From: Mycobacterium sp. GA-1841
GTDB taxonomy: Bacteria > Actinomycetota > Actinomycetes > Mycobacteriales > Mycobacteriaceae
Direction: 5' to 3'
Assembly (NCBI RefSeq): GCF_001954135.1
Contig: NZ_MBEQ01000042.1
Coordinates: forward strand, 1-64,000
Length of the DNA stretch: 64,000 nt
Position 1 is the first letter of the stretch. Every line of letters begins with the position of its first letter. Below the pieces are notes generated by a model that did no database searches, was not told the DNA's origin, and worked only from the letters and a program-made list of their open reading frames with translations. Position numbers and translations under genes: made by a program. This document shows positions 1 through 10,858 of the stretch, piece by piece.

Positions 1-111
1 CCCTAAACGGGAAAAAGAGCGTGGCCAAAAACAACAAACAAAAACCACCAAACACACTATTGAGTTCTCAAACAACAGACCAGATTTTTGGTTGGCCCCG
101 ATTTGGGGCAA
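1..111 (-). promoter_or_regulatory. rRNA operon leader (pre-16S antitermination leader), partial
   Basis: Read on the minus strand this stretch carries the mycobacterial rrn leader: a TTGTTTGAGAACTCAATAG box (about 58-76) followed by the GTGTTTGG element and the T-rich TTTTTGGCCACGCTC segment. In mycobacteria these box B/A/C-like elements lie between the rrn promoter and 16S rRNA and support antitermination and RNase III processing. The 16S gene itself is off the left edge. Position directly downstream of murA matches the known murA-rrs arrangement. Confidence 0.9.
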
Positions 112-118
112 CCCCGCC

Positions 119-148
119 AGCCTAATCTTGCTCTGACTGACTTGTCAA
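119..148 (-). promoter_or_regulatory. rRNA operon promoter (P1/PCL1 type)
   Basis: On the minus strand TTGACA (148-143) is separated by exactly 18 nt from TAGGCT (124-119), followed by the GGCGGGGTTGCCCC initial region that is conserved in mycobacterial rrn P1 promoters (M. tuberculosis has TAGACT then GGCAGGGTTGCCCC, from memory). Expected start is near 111. It lies about 128 nt beyond the murA stop, so the rRNA operon is transcribed away from and downstream of murA. Confidence 0.9.
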
Positions 149-275
149 GTCGCTCCCGGCCCGGTTGTTTTCTCCGCTCCGCGGCGACTTCAAAAGATTA
201 GCCTTAGCGCCGTCGCGACGTCAAATCGGCTGGTCAGCGGCATTTTCAGCTGCAGACCACGATGTCGCAGTCCGC

Positions 276-1532
276 CTACGCGCCTACTCTTTCGATCTCA
301 GCGCCCAGGCTCACGAGGTTTTCCACGAACAACGGGTAGCCCCGATCGATGTGAAAGACGTCGTGAACTTCAGTCTCCCCGTCCGCGACCAAGCCCGCAA
401 GGACCAATCCGGCGCCGGCCCGGATATCCGACGACCACACCGGGGCGCTCGACAACTGCGGGATTCCACGCACCACCGCGTGATGACCATCGGTACGCGC
501 GTCGGCCCCGAGCCGGATCATCTCCTCGACGAACCGGAACCTGGCTTCGAACACGTTCTCGGTGATCATCGAGGTGCCGTCGGCAATCGCCGCCAACCCG
601 ATCGCCATCGGTTGCAGATCCGTCGGAAAGCCCGGGAACGGCAGCGTCGCCACGTTGACCGCCTTCGGCCGCTCGTACTGGACGACCCGGAAGCCGTTGT
701 CGTTCTGCGTCACCGTGGCGCCGGCGTCGTGCAGCTTGTGCAGCACCAACTGCAGATGTTGTGGGTCCACGCCCGTCACCGAGATGTCTCCTCGGGTCAT
801 CGCCGCCGCGATCCCCCACGTGGCCGCCACGATGCGATCGCCGATGACCCGGTGCTCGGTGGGATACAGCCGATCGACACCGGTGATGGTCAGGGTCGAG
901 GTTCCGGCACCGCTGACCTTGGCACCCATCTGGTTGAGCATGGCGCAGATGTCGACGATGTCGGGTTCTCGTGCGGCGTTGTGGATCGTCGTGACCCCCT
1001 CGGCCAGGACCGCCGCCATCAGGATGTTCTCTGTCGCTCCCACCGACGGGAACTCAAGCTGGATCTCCGCGCCCCGCAGATGGTCGGCCTCGGCCACCAC
1101 ACAGCCGTGCTCGATATTGCAGGTGGCGCCCAATTGCCGCAGCCCAGCCTGGTGCATGTCCAGCGGCCGCGATCCGATCGCATCCCCGCCGGGCAGGGCA
1201 ACCCTGGCCTTCTTGCATCGGCCCACCAGCGGGCCCAGCACACACACCGACGCGCGGAACTGGCGGACCGCAGCGAAATCAGCGTCGTACTTGGGTTCGT
1301 CCGGAGACGTGATGCGCACGGTGTCACCGTCGAGCTCCACCGTGGCGCCCAGTCCCCGCAACACCTCCGCCATCAGCGGCACATCGAGGATGTCGGGGCA
1401 GTTGGTGATCGTGCTCGTCCCCTCGGCCAGCAATGACGCAGCCATCAGTTTCAGCACACTGTTCTTTGCGCCGCCGACAGCAACTTCACCTGATAACCGG
1501 TTTCCCCCGGTCACCAAGAATCGCTCGCTCAC
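276..1532 (-). CDS. murA: UDP-N-acetylglucosamine 1-carboxyvinyltransferase MurA
   Basis: First committed cytoplasmic step of peptidoglycan synthesis: transfers enolpyruvate from PEP to UDP-GlcNAc. The 418-residue length is that of the family. The AKNS motif is at 22-25 and the active-site loop reads [10 protein letters not shown] at 115-124. Asp117 replaces the loop Cys that fosfomycin alkylates in E. coli, the known basis of mycobacterial fosfomycin insensitivity. A GTG start (1532) is chosen over an ATG 38 codons upstream because [10 protein letters not shown] is the conserved N-terminus. A TACACT hexamer also sits 7 nt before the GTG, suggesting a leaderless message. Its 3' end abuts the rRNA promoter; the adenosyltransferase gene diverges from it. 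Confidence 0.97.
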   Translation of the reverse strand: MSERFLVTGGNRLSGEVAVGGAKNSVLKLMAASLLAEGTSTITNCPDILDVPLMAEVLRGLGATVELDGDTVRITSPDEPKYDADFAAVRQFRASVCVLGPLVGRCKKARVALPGGDAIGSRPLDMHQAGLRQLGATCNIEHGCVVAEADHLRGAEIQLEFPSVGATENILMAAVLAEGVTTIHNAAREPDIVDICAMLNQMGAKVSGAGTSTLTITGVDRLYPTEHRVIGDRIVAATWGIAAAMTRGDISVTGVDPQHLQLVLHKLHDAGATVTQNDNGFRVVQYERPKAVNVATLPFPGFPTDLQPMAIGLAAIADGTSMITENVFEARFRFVEEMIRLGADARTDGHHAVVRGIPQLSSAPVWSSDIRAGAGLVLAGLVADGETEVHDVFHIDRGYPLFVENLVSLGAEIERVGA

Positions 1533-1539
1533 GCCGGTT

Positions 1540-1545
1540 AGTGTA
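1540..1545 (-). promoter_or_regulatory. Candidate -10 element of murA, leaderless spacing
   Basis: TACACT on the minus strand fits the mycobacterial TANNNT -10 and ends 7 nt before the murA GTG, so the transcript could start at the start codon. No Shine-Dalgarno sequence is evident in those 7 nt. No clear -35 was seen. Confidence 0.55.
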
Positions 1546-1617
1546 AACAGCCCGCCGTCGAGTTTCCGCCTGCTCGCGCAGATCCGGCGAGCCCCGCCCA
1601 GCTGTTCCCACGCCCGG

Positions 1618-1623
1618 TACGGT
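1618..1623 (+). promoter_or_regulatory. Candidate -10 element of the adenosyltransferase gene, leaderless spacing
   Basis: TACGGT (TANNNT) lies exactly 6 nt before the ATG at 1630, with no ribosome binding site between, the geometry expected for leaderless transcription. Confidence 0.55.
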
Positions 1624-1629
1624 TCAGAT

Positions 1630-2202
1630 ATGGCAGTGCATCTCACCCGTATTTACACCCGCACCGGCGACGACGGCACCACCGGGCTCAGTGACTTCAG
1701 CCGGGTGTCAAAGAACGACTCGAGGCTGGCCGCCTACGCCGATTGTGACGAAGCCAACGCGGCCATCGGCGTCGCGGTGGCCCTTGGCGAACCGAGCCAG
1801 CAAATAATGGCCGTATTGCGCCAGATTCAGAACGATCTGTTCGACGCGGGCGCTGACCTGTCCACCCCGGTGGTCGAGAACCCGGAATACCCGCCACTAC
1901 GCATCTCCCAGTCGTACATCGACCGGCTGGAGAAATGGTGCGACGAGTTCAACGAAGCGCTGCCGTCCCTGAACTCGTTCATCCTTCCCGGCGGCACGGC
2001 ACTGTCAGCGTTGTTGCATGTCGCCCGGACCGTGGCTCGTCGGGCGGAACGAGCAGCCTGGATTGCTGTGCAGGAACACGGCGACTCGGTGAGCGTCCTG
2101 CCGGCCAAGTACCTCAACCGGCTCTCGGATCTGTTGTTCATCCTGTCGCGGGTTGCGAACCCGGACGGCGACGTGCTCTGGCAGCCAGGTAAGGATCAGT
2201 AG
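1630..2202 (+). CDS. pduO: Cob(I)alamin adenosyltransferase, PduO type
   Basis: Converts cob(I)alamin plus ATP to adenosylcobalamin, used in the cytoplasm by enzymes such as methylmalonyl-CoA mutase and B12-dependent ribonucleotide reductase. The 190-residue protein begins with the PduO ATP-binding signature [10 protein letters not shown] at 11-20 and carries the conserved C-terminal ARRAERAAW helix (about 140-148). It is the positional counterpart of M. tuberculosis Rv1314c, which also diverges from murA. The frame stays open far upstream, but that part is only the antisense of murA; the ATG at 1630 is where family homology begins. The last 7 nt overlap the convergent DUF2550 gene. Confidence 0.92.
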   Translation: MAVHLTRIYTRTGDDGTTGLSDFSRVSKNDSRLAAYADCDEANAAIGVAVALGEPSQQIMAVLRQIQNDLFDAGADLSTPVVENPEYPPLRISQSYIDRLEKWCDEFNEALPSLNSFILPGGTALSALLHVARTVARRAERAAWIAVQEHGDSVSVLPAKYLNRLSDLLFILSRVANPDGDVLWQPGKDQ

Positions 2203-2642
2203 CTTCGCCGCCGAGCCCGGGGGGACGGCCGCGATTCAAGCCACGAAGTGAAGGCGGTCAGCGCGCCTCGGTCAAGAGCGATCTCGTAACCCTGCCGGCG
2301 TTCCGGGCTGGTGTCGCGCAGTTCGAGGATCACGATCTGATCGGACATGATGTCGAACTCGTCGCCGCGCGGGGCTCGGCGCGATACGACTTCCAACCCG
2401 CGCCGGCTCAGTCGCCGGTCCGGCCACCATCGAAAGCTGGACAGCCGGTAGAAGCCGGCCTCGCCGCCGCGGTAACGCATCACGCCGTGACGCCAGCCTT
2501 GGCCGCCCACCGCGGGAAAGTCGCGCAAGATGGCCGCTGTGCCGCCGACCTGCCGCAGCTTCCACAGCCGGTAGCTCAGTGCTCCGACCACCAGTAGCAA
2601 AACGCAGATGAGCGCGACCATGCCGATCATGGGCGCGCTCAT
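2196..2642 (-). CDS. DUF2550 family membrane-anchored protein
   Basis: 148-residue protein of unknown biochemical function, positional counterpart of M. tuberculosis Rv1312 at the 3' end of the atp operon. It has one N-terminal membrane segment (about 5-25, MVALICVLLLVVGALSY), then a basic domain with WRHGVMRYRGGEAGFYRLSSF, typical of DUF2550. The gene begins 18 nt after atpC, so it is probably the last cistron of the atp transcript. Its stop overlaps the convergent adenosyltransferase gene by 7 nt. Whether it has any role in ATP synthase assembly is unknown. Confidence 0.88.
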   Translation of the reverse strand: MSAPMIGMVALICVLLLVVGALSYRLWKLRQVGGTAAILRDFPAVGGQGWRHGVMRYRGGEAGFYRLSSFRWWPDRRLSRRGLEVVSRRAPRGDEFDIMSDQIVILELRDTSPERRQGYEIALDRGALTAFTSWLESRPSPRARRRSY

Positions 2643-2660
2643 CTGTGTCTGTCTCTGTCG

Positions 2661-3026
2661 TCAGTCGATCTGGCCGAGAGCACGCAGACGTGCCCGACCC
2701 CATGCCGCTGTCTGCTCGTCGTCGGACTCGGCATCTCGCTTGGCCGCGTCGGCATCGATCTCGGATTCGAACTGGGCGTTCTCCACCAGGATCCGGACGG
2801 TCTCCTCGGTCACCGAGAGGAAACCACCGTCGACGGCGATGCGCAGATCGTCCTCACCCTCACGCTCGACCCGAACCATCGCGTCGTCGACGAGCTGCGC
2901 CACCAACGGAATGTGGCGCGGCAGAATGCCGATCTCACCGGCGGTGGTCCGAGTGAAGACGAACGTAGCGGTGCCGGACCAGAGCTCACGCTCGACGGCA
3001 ACGATCTCGACGTTCAAATCTGCCAT
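2661..3026 (-). CDS. atpC: ATP synthase F1 subunit epsilon
   Basis: Central-stalk subunit that couples c-ring rotation to F1 and helps suppress ATP hydrolysis. The 121-residue protein has the N-terminal beta-sandwich ([18 protein letters not shown], then [16 protein letters not shown]) and a short C-terminal helix. That helix is shorter than in E. coli, as is usual in mycobacteria. It follows atpD by 36 nt in the atp operon. Confidence 0.96.
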   Translation of the reverse strand: MADLNVEIVAVERELWSGTATFVFTRTTAGEIGILPRHIPLVAQLVDDAMVRVEREGEDDLRIAVDGGFLSVTEETVRILVENAQFESEIDADAAKRDAESDDEQTAAWGRARLRALGQID

Positions 3027-3062
3027 GTCACACCACCTCTCGCACTCGCATGTCTACCGTGG

Positions 3063-4505
<1,443 letters not shown>

Positions 4506-4530
4506 CTACGAGGCTTTCGTCTTTGTCCGG

Positions 4531-5454
4531 CTATCGCGCATCGGCCAACGCGTTCGCGCCGCCCACGATCTCGCTGATTTCCTGGGTGATCTGTGCCTGA
4601 CGTTCGCGGTTGGCCGCGAGCGTGAGTCCCTTGATCAGTTCGTCGGCGTTGTCGGTGGCCGACTTCATGGCGCGCCGGCGCGATGCCGACTCCGAGGCCG
4701 CCGCCTCCAGCAGCGCCGCGTACACGCGGGTGGCGATATAGCGCGGCAGGAGCGCGTCGAACAGGGTCTCTGCGCTCGGCTCGAACGAATACAGCGTGTG
4801 CGGACCGGTCTCCGCCTCGCCGACGTACTCGACGACCATCGGTGCGATCCGCAGCGCGTTGGCGGTCTGGGACAGCATGGACCGGAATTCGGTGGACACG
4901 ATGTGCAGTTCGTCGACGCCTAGAACACCATCAGGGCCGGCGTCGTCGCCGGCGTCGTCAGCACCGGACATGAACGCCGTCACCAGGGTGTCGGCGATCG
5001 CCTTGGCGTCCTCGTAGGTGGGCCGCTCCGAGAAGCCGGTCCAGGACTCGGTCACCGTCCGCTGCCGGAAGCTGTAGTAGCCCAAAGCTTTCCGGCCGAC
5101 GACGTAGAGCACCGGGTTCTTGCCCTCTTCCCGCAGCAGCGAGAACAGTTCTTCGGCCCGGCGCAGCACGTTGGCGTTGTAACCGCCGCAGAGACCGCGG
5201 TCCGAGGACACCACCAGCACACCGGCCCGCTTGGGGTTCTCCCGCTCGACGAGCAGCGGGTGATCCAGCGCGCTGGCACCGGCCAGCTCGGTGAGCATGT
5301 TGGTGATCTCGGTGGCGTAGGGCCGAGCCGCATCGACTCGGGCCTGCGCCTTGGCGATCCGCGACGTGGCGATCAGCTCCTGTGCCTTCGTGATCTTCTT
5401 GATCGACGAGGCGGAGCGGATGCGCCCGCGTAGCTCGCGAAGTGTGGCTGCCAT
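4531..5454 (-). CDS. atpG: ATP synthase F1 subunit gamma
   Basis: Rotary shaft of F1. The 307-residue protein has N- and C-terminal coiled-coil helices ([14 protein letters not shown] near 16-30; [11 protein letters not shown] near the C-terminus). It also has an acidic insert at about 165-180 ([16 protein letters not shown]). A mycobacteria-specific gamma loop at this place is reported to help suppress ATP hydrolysis and has been proposed as a drug target. It begins 7 nt after the atpA stop. Confidence 0.97.
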   Translation of the reverse strand: MAATLRELRGRIRSASSIKKITKAQELIATSRIAKAQARVDAARPYATEITNMLTELAGASALDHPLLVERENPKRAGVLVVSSDRGLCGGYNANVLRRAEELFSLLREEGKNPVLYVVGRKALGYYSFRQRTVTESWTGFSERPTYEDAKAIADTLVTAFMSGADDAGDDAGPDGVLGVDELHIVSTEFRSMLSQTANALRIAPMVVEYVGEAETGPHTLYSFEPSAETLFDALLPRYIATRVYAALLEAAASESASRRRAMKSATDNADELIKGLTLAANRERQAQITQEISEIVGGANALADAR

Positions 5455-5461
5455 TGGTTAC

Positions 5462-7111
5462 CTAGGCCTTCTTGGGAGCCGGCTTGCGGACCTTGACCGA
5501 TTCCTTCTCAAGGTCCTCGGGATCCAGGGCCTCGGCCTCGGCGTCCTTGGCAACCACGGAGCTGCCGTCGGAGGCCGCGAAGCCCTTCTTGAACTCGTTG
5601 ATGACCGAGACCAGCTTCTCCTCGTTTTCCTCGGAGAGCTTCTTGGACTCCTTGATGCCCTTGAGGATGTCGGAGTGGCTGGCCTTCACGTGCTCCAGCA
5701 GCTCGTCGGTGAAGCGCGAGACGTCTTCGGCCGGAACCGAATCCAGGTGGCCCTGGGTGCCGAGGAAGATCGAGACGACCTGATCCTCGACGGCCAACGG
5801 GCTGTACTGGGCCTGCTTGAGCAGCTCGACCAGGCGCACACCGCGGTCCAGCTGGGCCTTGGAGGCGGCGTCCAGGTCGGAGGCGAAGGCCGCGAAGGCC
5901 TCCAGCTCGCGGTACTGCGACAGATCCAGACGCAGCGAGCCGGCAACCTCTTTCATCGCCTTGATCTGGGCGGCACCACCGACGCGGGACACAGACACAC
6001 CGACGTTGACGGCCGGGCGGACACCCTGGTTGAACAGGTCGGACTCCAGGAAGCACTGGCCGTCGGTGATCGAGATGACGTTGGTCGGGATGTAGGCCGA
6101 GATGTCGTTGGCCTTGGTCTCGATGATCGGCAGGCCGGTCATCGAACCACCACCGAGCTCGTCGGAGAGCTTCGCGCAACGCTCCAGCAGACGGGAGTGC
6201 AGGTAGAACACGTCACCCGGGTATGCCTCGCGGCCCGGCGGGCGGCGCAGCAGCAGCGAGATGGCGCGGTAGGCCTCGGCCTGCTTGGTCAGGTCGTCGA
6301 AGACGATCAGGACGTGCTTGCCGTTGTACATCCAGTGCTGGCCGATGGCCGAGCCGGTGTAGGGAGCCAGCCACTTGAAGCCGGCGGCATCCGAGGCCGG
6401 GGCGGCGACGATGGTGGTGTACTCCATGGCGCCACCCTCTTCCAGCGCGCGCTTCACGCTGGCGATGGTGGAACCCTTCTGGCCGACGGCGACGTACACG
6501 CAGCGCACCTGCTGCTTGGGGTCGCCGGTCTCCCAGGCCTCACGCTGGTTGAGGATGGTGTCGACGCAGACGGCGGTCTTGCCGGTCTTGCGGTCACCGA
6601 TGATCAGCTGGCGCTGGCCACGGCCGATCGGGGTCATGGCGTCGATGGCCTTGATGCCGGTCTGCAGCGGCTCGGAGACGCTCTGGCGCTGCACCACCGA
6701 GGGAGCCTGCAGCTCCAGGGCGCGGCGCTCTTCGGCCTCGATGTCGCCCTGGCCGTCGATCGGCTGGCCCAGCGGGTTGACGACGCGACCGAGGAACGCG
6801 TCGCCGACCGGCACCGAGAGCACCTCGCCGGTGCGCTTGACCTGCTGGCCTTCTTCGATCTTCTCGAACTCACCCAGGATGACGGCGCCGACGCTGTGCT
6901 CGTCGAGGTTCAGCGCCACACCCAGGACACCGCCCGGGAACTCGAGGAGTTCCTGGGTCATGACCGAGGGCAGGCCCTCGACGTGTGCGATGCCGTCACC
7001 GGCGTCGACGACGGTGCCGATCTCTTCGCGCTCGGTGTCGGCGGAAAACGAGGATACGTAATCCTCGATGGCACCTTCGATATCAGCAGCCGAGATTGTC
7101 AACTCTGCCAT
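5462..7111 (-). CDS. atpA: ATP synthase F1 subunit alpha
   Basis: Non-catalytic nucleotide-binding F1 subunit, 549 residues. The P-loop GDRKTGKT is at 172-179. After the usual alpha C-terminal domain there is an extra tail of about 35 residues rich in Ala, Glu and Lys (from about 514, ending RKPAPKKA). This extension is characteristic of mycobacterial alpha and is reported to lock gamma and give latent ATPase activity. Forty-eight nt separate it from atpH. Confidence 0.98.
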   Translation of the reverse strand: MAELTISAADIEGAIEDYVSSFSADTEREEIGTVVDAGDGIAHVEGLPSVMTQELLEFPGGVLGVALNLDEHSVGAVILGEFEKIEEGQQVKRTGEVLSVPVGDAFLGRVVNPLGQPIDGQGDIEAEERRALELQAPSVVQRQSVSEPLQTGIKAIDAMTPIGRGQRQLIIGDRKTGKTAVCVDTILNQREAWETGDPKQQVRCVYVAVGQKGSTIASVKRALEEGGAMEYTTIVAAPASDAAGFKWLAPYTGSAIGQHWMYNGKHVLIVFDDLTKQAEAYRAISLLLRRPPGREAYPGDVFYLHSRLLERCAKLSDELGGGSMTGLPIIETKANDISAYIPTNVISITDGQCFLESDLFNQGVRPAVNVGVSVSRVGGAAQIKAMKEVAGSLRLDLSQYRELEAFAAFASDLDAASKAQLDRGVRLVELLKQAQYSPLAVEDQVVSIFLGTQGHLDSVPAEDVSRFTDELLEHVKASHSDILKGIKESKKLSEENEEKLVSVINEFKKGFAASDGSSVVAKDAEAEALDPEDLEKESVKVRKPAPKKA

Positions 7112-7159
7112 GGTTTTTCGTCTTCCTACCTAGATCTTCGGGGTGGTTCGTGGTTCGTG

Positions 7160-8497
7160 TTAGTCCGGCAGCTGCGTCGCGGCGGCGGCCAGTCGGGACG
7201 AAATGGAGCCGTCGATCACCTCGTCGCCGACGGTGATCGACAGACCACCGAGCAGTTCCGGGTCGACGTGCAGCTGGACCGACACCGGGTGGCCGTAGAT
7301 GCGGGTCAGCACCTCCGACAACCGGGTCCGCTGGGAATCGTTGAGGTCGGCCGCGGCGGTCACGTGGGCGACCACCTCTCCGCGGCGCGCCACTGCGAGC
7401 TCGGCGAGGTCGATGACGGCTTCGTCGGCGCGCTCACCGCGCAGCAGTGCCACCGTCTGGACCAACAGCGCTGCTGCCGTCCCGTTCACGCCCGCGCTGC
7501 CGCTGATCACCTTGTTCAACAAGCCGATTCGACCGTCAGCGGGGGTGGTGGAGTCACTGAGCAGGGCAGCGAGCTTGGGTTCGGCGTCGAGCAGGCGGCC
7601 GAACCGGAACAACTGGTCCTCCACCTCGTCGACCTCACCGGCGGTCTCGGCGCGCTTGAGCAGCGCCAGACGCGCGGTGTGTTCGATCGCGTCGACCAGG
7701 TTCGACTCGACCGACCAGCGCTGCGAGACCGCGGTCCGCAGCACATCCAGCGTGGGGGCGCCGACCTTGCCGGACAGCACGCGCTCGAGCAACCGCACCT
7801 TGGGAGCGGCGTCGTCGGTCGGTTCGGCCAGATGCTTGGCCAGCGCGGTCTCCGTCAGCAGCACCTTGGCCACCGAGGTCAGCTCGTCGGCCAGCGTGGT
7901 CAGCCCGTCGGCGTCCAGGCCGCCTGCCACCGAGTCGAACTTGTCGACCACGACGGTCAGCGATTCACGGCTGGCGGCCCGCAGCCGGGCCGTGGCGGCG
8001 GTTTCGATCACCACGGCCGACGGGGCCATCTGATCGAGCTCGGCCAAGAACCGGTCGACGGTGGCCGATTGCGCGGCCGGGTCGGCGACATGTGCCCGCA
8101 CCAGAGCGTCGGCCTTGGCCACCGACTCCGATCCGAGACCGGTCCGCAGCTGACGGATGAGCTGCTGGCGCATCAGCTGAATCTGCTGCGCGCCCTGCGC
8201 CTTGATCCGCTCGGCCTCGGTGCCGGCCTGTTCGGTCAGCTGAGCGGCGATCCGCTCGGAGTCTTGCGAGGCCTCATCCGTGACCTTGGCCGATTCGGCC
8301 TTGGCGTCGGCGAGTGCCTTGGCATGCATCTCATCGGCATCGGCGAGCTTCTTCGCCGCGTCGGCGCTCTCGGCGAGCGCGACCCGCACGGCTTCCTGTT
8401 GCTTCTGCATCAGGTTCCGCACCGGCGGCACCACCCACTTGATGATGATGAATGCGATGACGGCAAAGCCGATCAGCTGCCCGATAAATATCGACAT
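7160..8497 (-). CDS. atpH: ATP synthase fused subunit b-delta
   Basis: 445-residue fusion of a peripheral-stalk b-type subunit (membrane segment about 5-22, then a long coiled coil to about 110) with the F1 delta domain (roughly 265-445, ending with the conserved [20 protein letters not shown] region). E. coli makes b and delta from separate genes; the fusion is typical of mycobacteria, which also keep a separate AtpF. The start codon directly follows the atpF stop (TAGATG). Confidence 0.97.
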   Translation of the reverse strand: MSIFIGQLIGFAVIAFIIIKWVVPPVRNLMQKQQEAVRVALAESADAAKKLADADEMHAKALADAKAESAKVTDEASQDSERIAAQLTEQAGTEAERIKAQGAQQIQLMRQQLIRQLRTGLGSESVAKADALVRAHVADPAAQSATVDRFLAELDQMAPSAVVIETAATARLRAASRESLTVVVDKFDSVAGGLDADGLTTLADELTSVAKVLLTETALAKHLAEPTDDAAPKVRLLERVLSGKVGAPTLDVLRTAVSQRWSVESNLVDAIEHTARLALLKRAETAGEVDEVEDQLFRFGRLLDAEPKLAALLSDSTTPADGRIGLLNKVISGSAGVNGTAAALLVQTVALLRGERADEAVIDLAELAVARRGEVVAHVTAAADLNDSQRTRLSEVLTRIYGHPVSVQLHVDPELLGGLSITVGDEVIDGSISSRLAAAATQLPD

Positions 8498-8995
8498 CTA
8501 CTGCGTCCCACCTGATTTCACGTCGACGCCCAAAATTCGGCCGGCCAGGGTCTGCGAGAGCCCGTCCACCGACGACTCGAGCCCGGACCGCACCTCGGCA
8601 CTCAGGGCAGCGAGCTGCTCGTCGGCCTGGCGCACATTCTCGGCCACTTCGGAGTTGGCCTCGGCACGCTTGGCGTCGACCACCTCGCGACCGGCGGCAC
8701 GCGCCTGGTCGCGGATTGCCGATGCCTCGGTACGCGCCCCGGCCATCGCCTCGTCGTAGTCGGCCTGCGCCGCGGCCACCTGCTCGGCTGACTTCCGATT
8801 GTCGGCGGCGGTCTTGGCCAGCATCGCTTCCCGCTCTGCCAGCACCTTGCCGACCGGAGGCACTACCCACTTCGCGATCACACCGAGCACGATCAAGAAG
8901 ATGATCAGCACGGCGAAGAAGGTTCCGTTGGGGACCAGAAAGTTGCTCTGGCCCCCACCGCCTTCCTCCGCCGCGAGGAGTGTCAATTCACCCAT
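8498..8995 (-). CDS. atpF: ATP synthase F0 subunit b
   Basis: Separate b subunit of the peripheral stalk, 165 residues: a short leader, one membrane span (about 25-45, FFAVLIIFLIVLGVIAKWVV) and an alanine- and glutamate-rich coiled coil. It pairs with the b part of AtpH so that one stalk is a b/b-delta heterodimer. It is 9 nt from atpE upstream and directly abuts atpH. Confidence 0.96.
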   Translation of the reverse strand: MGELTLLAAEEGGGGQSNFLVPNGTFFAVLIIFLIVLGVIAKWVVPPVGKVLAEREAMLAKTAADNRKSAEQVAAAQADYDEAMAGARTEASAIRDQARAAGREVVDAKRAEANSEVAENVRQADEQLAALSAEVRSGLESSVDGLSQTLAGRILGVDVKSGGTQ

Positions 8996-9004
8996 GCTGA
9001 TGGA

Positions 9005-9331
<327 letters not shown>

Positions 9332-9355
9332 TTACAGATGTCTAGCTGGTCATGC

Positions 9356-10132
9356 TCAGTGCTCGTCGTGGTCCAACTCCATCGACTGGCTGAAGTACAG
9401 GATCGTCAACAGCGAGAAGATGAATGCCTGGATCAGGCCGACGAACAGGTCGAAGGTCTTCCAGATCGCGTTGGGTGCCCACTGGATGTACCAGGGGAAC
9501 ATCGCGATCAGCGCGACCAGGATGCCACCGGCGAAGATGTTGCCGAAAAGACGGAGGGCCAGCGAGATCGGCTTGGCCAGTTCCTCGACGATGTTGATGG
9601 GCGCGAGCAGGGCGACGTGACCCTTGACCACCTTGACCGGGTGGCCGATGATGCCGCGACGCCAGATGCCCGCTGCGTGGTAGCAGACGAACACGAACAG
9701 GGCCAGCGCCAGCACGAAGTTGATGTCGGAGGCCGGCGGCTTGTACCACTCGGCCGCGGCGCCGTCCGGTCCGCCGTACTGCAGTGGCAGCACCGCCAGC
9801 CAGTTGGAGATCAGGATGAAGACGAAGATCGTCACCGCCAGCGGCAGCACGAACGGGGCCACCTTCATGCCGATCGCGCTCTCGATCTGGCCGCGCATCT
9901 GGATGGTCAGCGCCTCCCAGAACAGCTGTACACCGCCGGGCACGCCGGTCGAGGTGACCTTGGCCCGCAGCACGAACGCCAGCGCGATCACGATCACCGC
10001 GGTGATTGCGGTGGCCAGGATGGTGTCACCGTTGAACGTCATCCCGAACAGCTCGAACACCATGGTGTGGTGGCCGACGTGGATGGCGGCGCCACCCTCT
10101 TCGGCGGCGAGCACGGTCGTCGTCTGAGTCAT
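9356..10132 (-). CDS. atpB: ATP synthase F0 subunit a
   Basis: Membrane proton-channel subunit, 258 residues with five to six hydrophobic helices. The essential channel arginine lies in [16 protein letters not shown] at about residues 180-195. It is followed after 90 nt by atpE; that gap holds the strong atpE ribosome binding site. Confidence 0.97.
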   Translation of the reverse strand: MTQTTTVLAAEEGGAAIHVGHHTMVFELFGMTFNGDTILATAITAVIVIALAFVLRAKVTSTGVPGGVQLFWEALTIQMRGQIESAIGMKVAPFVLPLAVTIFVFILISNWLAVLPLQYGGPDGAAAEWYKPPASDINFVLALALFVFVCYHAAGIWRRGIIGHPVKVVKGHVALLAPINIVEELAKPISLALRLFGNIFAGGILVALIAMFPWYIQWAPNAIWKTFDLFVGLIQAFIFSLLTILYFSQSMELDHDEH

Positions 10133-10142
10133 TTAGGTCAGC

Positions 10143-10589
10143 TCAACCCTTCGATTCCGTATCCAAGACATCCAGGCCGTTCGCGCGGATCTTGCGCAGC
10201 ACGGGGACGCTGGTGCTCATCACCAGCAGCGCCTGGAAAATCGCCAGTCCGAACAGCACCGCGATGCCGCCGGACGTTTTGAAGACAAATGCGATGCCGA
10301 GTGCGATCGCGGTGATGATAAGCAGACGCGTCGCCGAGTTGACGGCCATCTTTTTCTTGAGCGGGTGGTCCTCGGCCGTGATCGACTCGACCGCCCGACG
10401 CACCAGCAGGGCATTGATCAAACCGAGTCCGAGACCGACGCCGAAGAAGGCGCCGAACAAGATGTGCCCGGTGAAGCCGGCGGCCACCATGGCCAGCGCA
10501 GTGAGTGCGACGCAAACGATGAGCAGGCGTAGCGGCCGAAACGCCACTGACGGAAACACCAACGGCGCGTTCTGCGCTGGTGTTGTCAC
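10143..10589 (-). CDS. atpI: ATP synthase accessory protein AtpI
   Basis: 148-residue membrane protein with four predicted membrane segments, first gene of the atp operon and counterpart of Rv1303. AtpI proteins are thought to help c-ring assembly; the role in mycobacteria is not settled. GTG at 10589 is chosen because the upstream extension ([13 protein letters not shown]...) is low-complexity and unlike the family. It ends 10 nt before atpB. Confidence 0.88.
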   Translation of the reverse strand: MTTPAQNAPLVFPSVAFRPLRLLIVCVALTALAMVAAGFTGHILFGAFFGVGLGLGLINALLVRRAVESITAEDHPLKKKMAVNSATRLLIITAIALGIAFVFKTSGGIAVLFGLAIFQALLVMSTSVPVLRKIRANGLDVLDTESKG

Positions 10590-10858
10590 CGCTTCACCCC
10601 AATCCCGCTGCCACGGAAAGCTGTCCCCTCGGACATGCCATCGACGGCCACCACCGTCTGGCAAAATCCTGTGTGTGCCCGCCGAGAATATCGGAGGGCA
10701 ACGGGCGGGCTGGACTCACCCACGGGGTAGCTCCCTTTGTCGGTCGTTGATCGGCACCTGACGGTTCGTCGAACCGATGGGCCGGGCCGGCAACCCGCGA
10801 GGTTTTTCGGGTTCTGCCAGAAGGGTAACACATGGTAGACACCCCTAAACCGGGCCTA
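10590..10858 (-). promoter_or_regulatory. wecA-atpI intergenic region with a 15-bp palindrome
   Basis: 269 nt that should hold the atp operon promoter. It contains a perfect odd palindrome at 10762-10776 (arms CGGTTCG and CGAACCG, one central base) and a 6-bp stem at 10792-10813 (AACCCG with CGGGTT) that may weakly terminate wecA transcripts. On the minus strand TACCAT (near 10834) is a possible -10 but no convincing -35 accompanies it. The palindrome is a candidate operator; no cognate regulator can be named. Confidence 0.45.

Noticed and set aside
562..1629. N-terminal extension of the adenosyltransferase frame
   Set aside because: It is antisense murA; homology to PduO begins at 1630.
5351..8515. 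1054-codon open frame on the plus strand
   Set aside because: Antisense of atpA and atpH; high GC makes long shadow frames and no family resemblance is seen.
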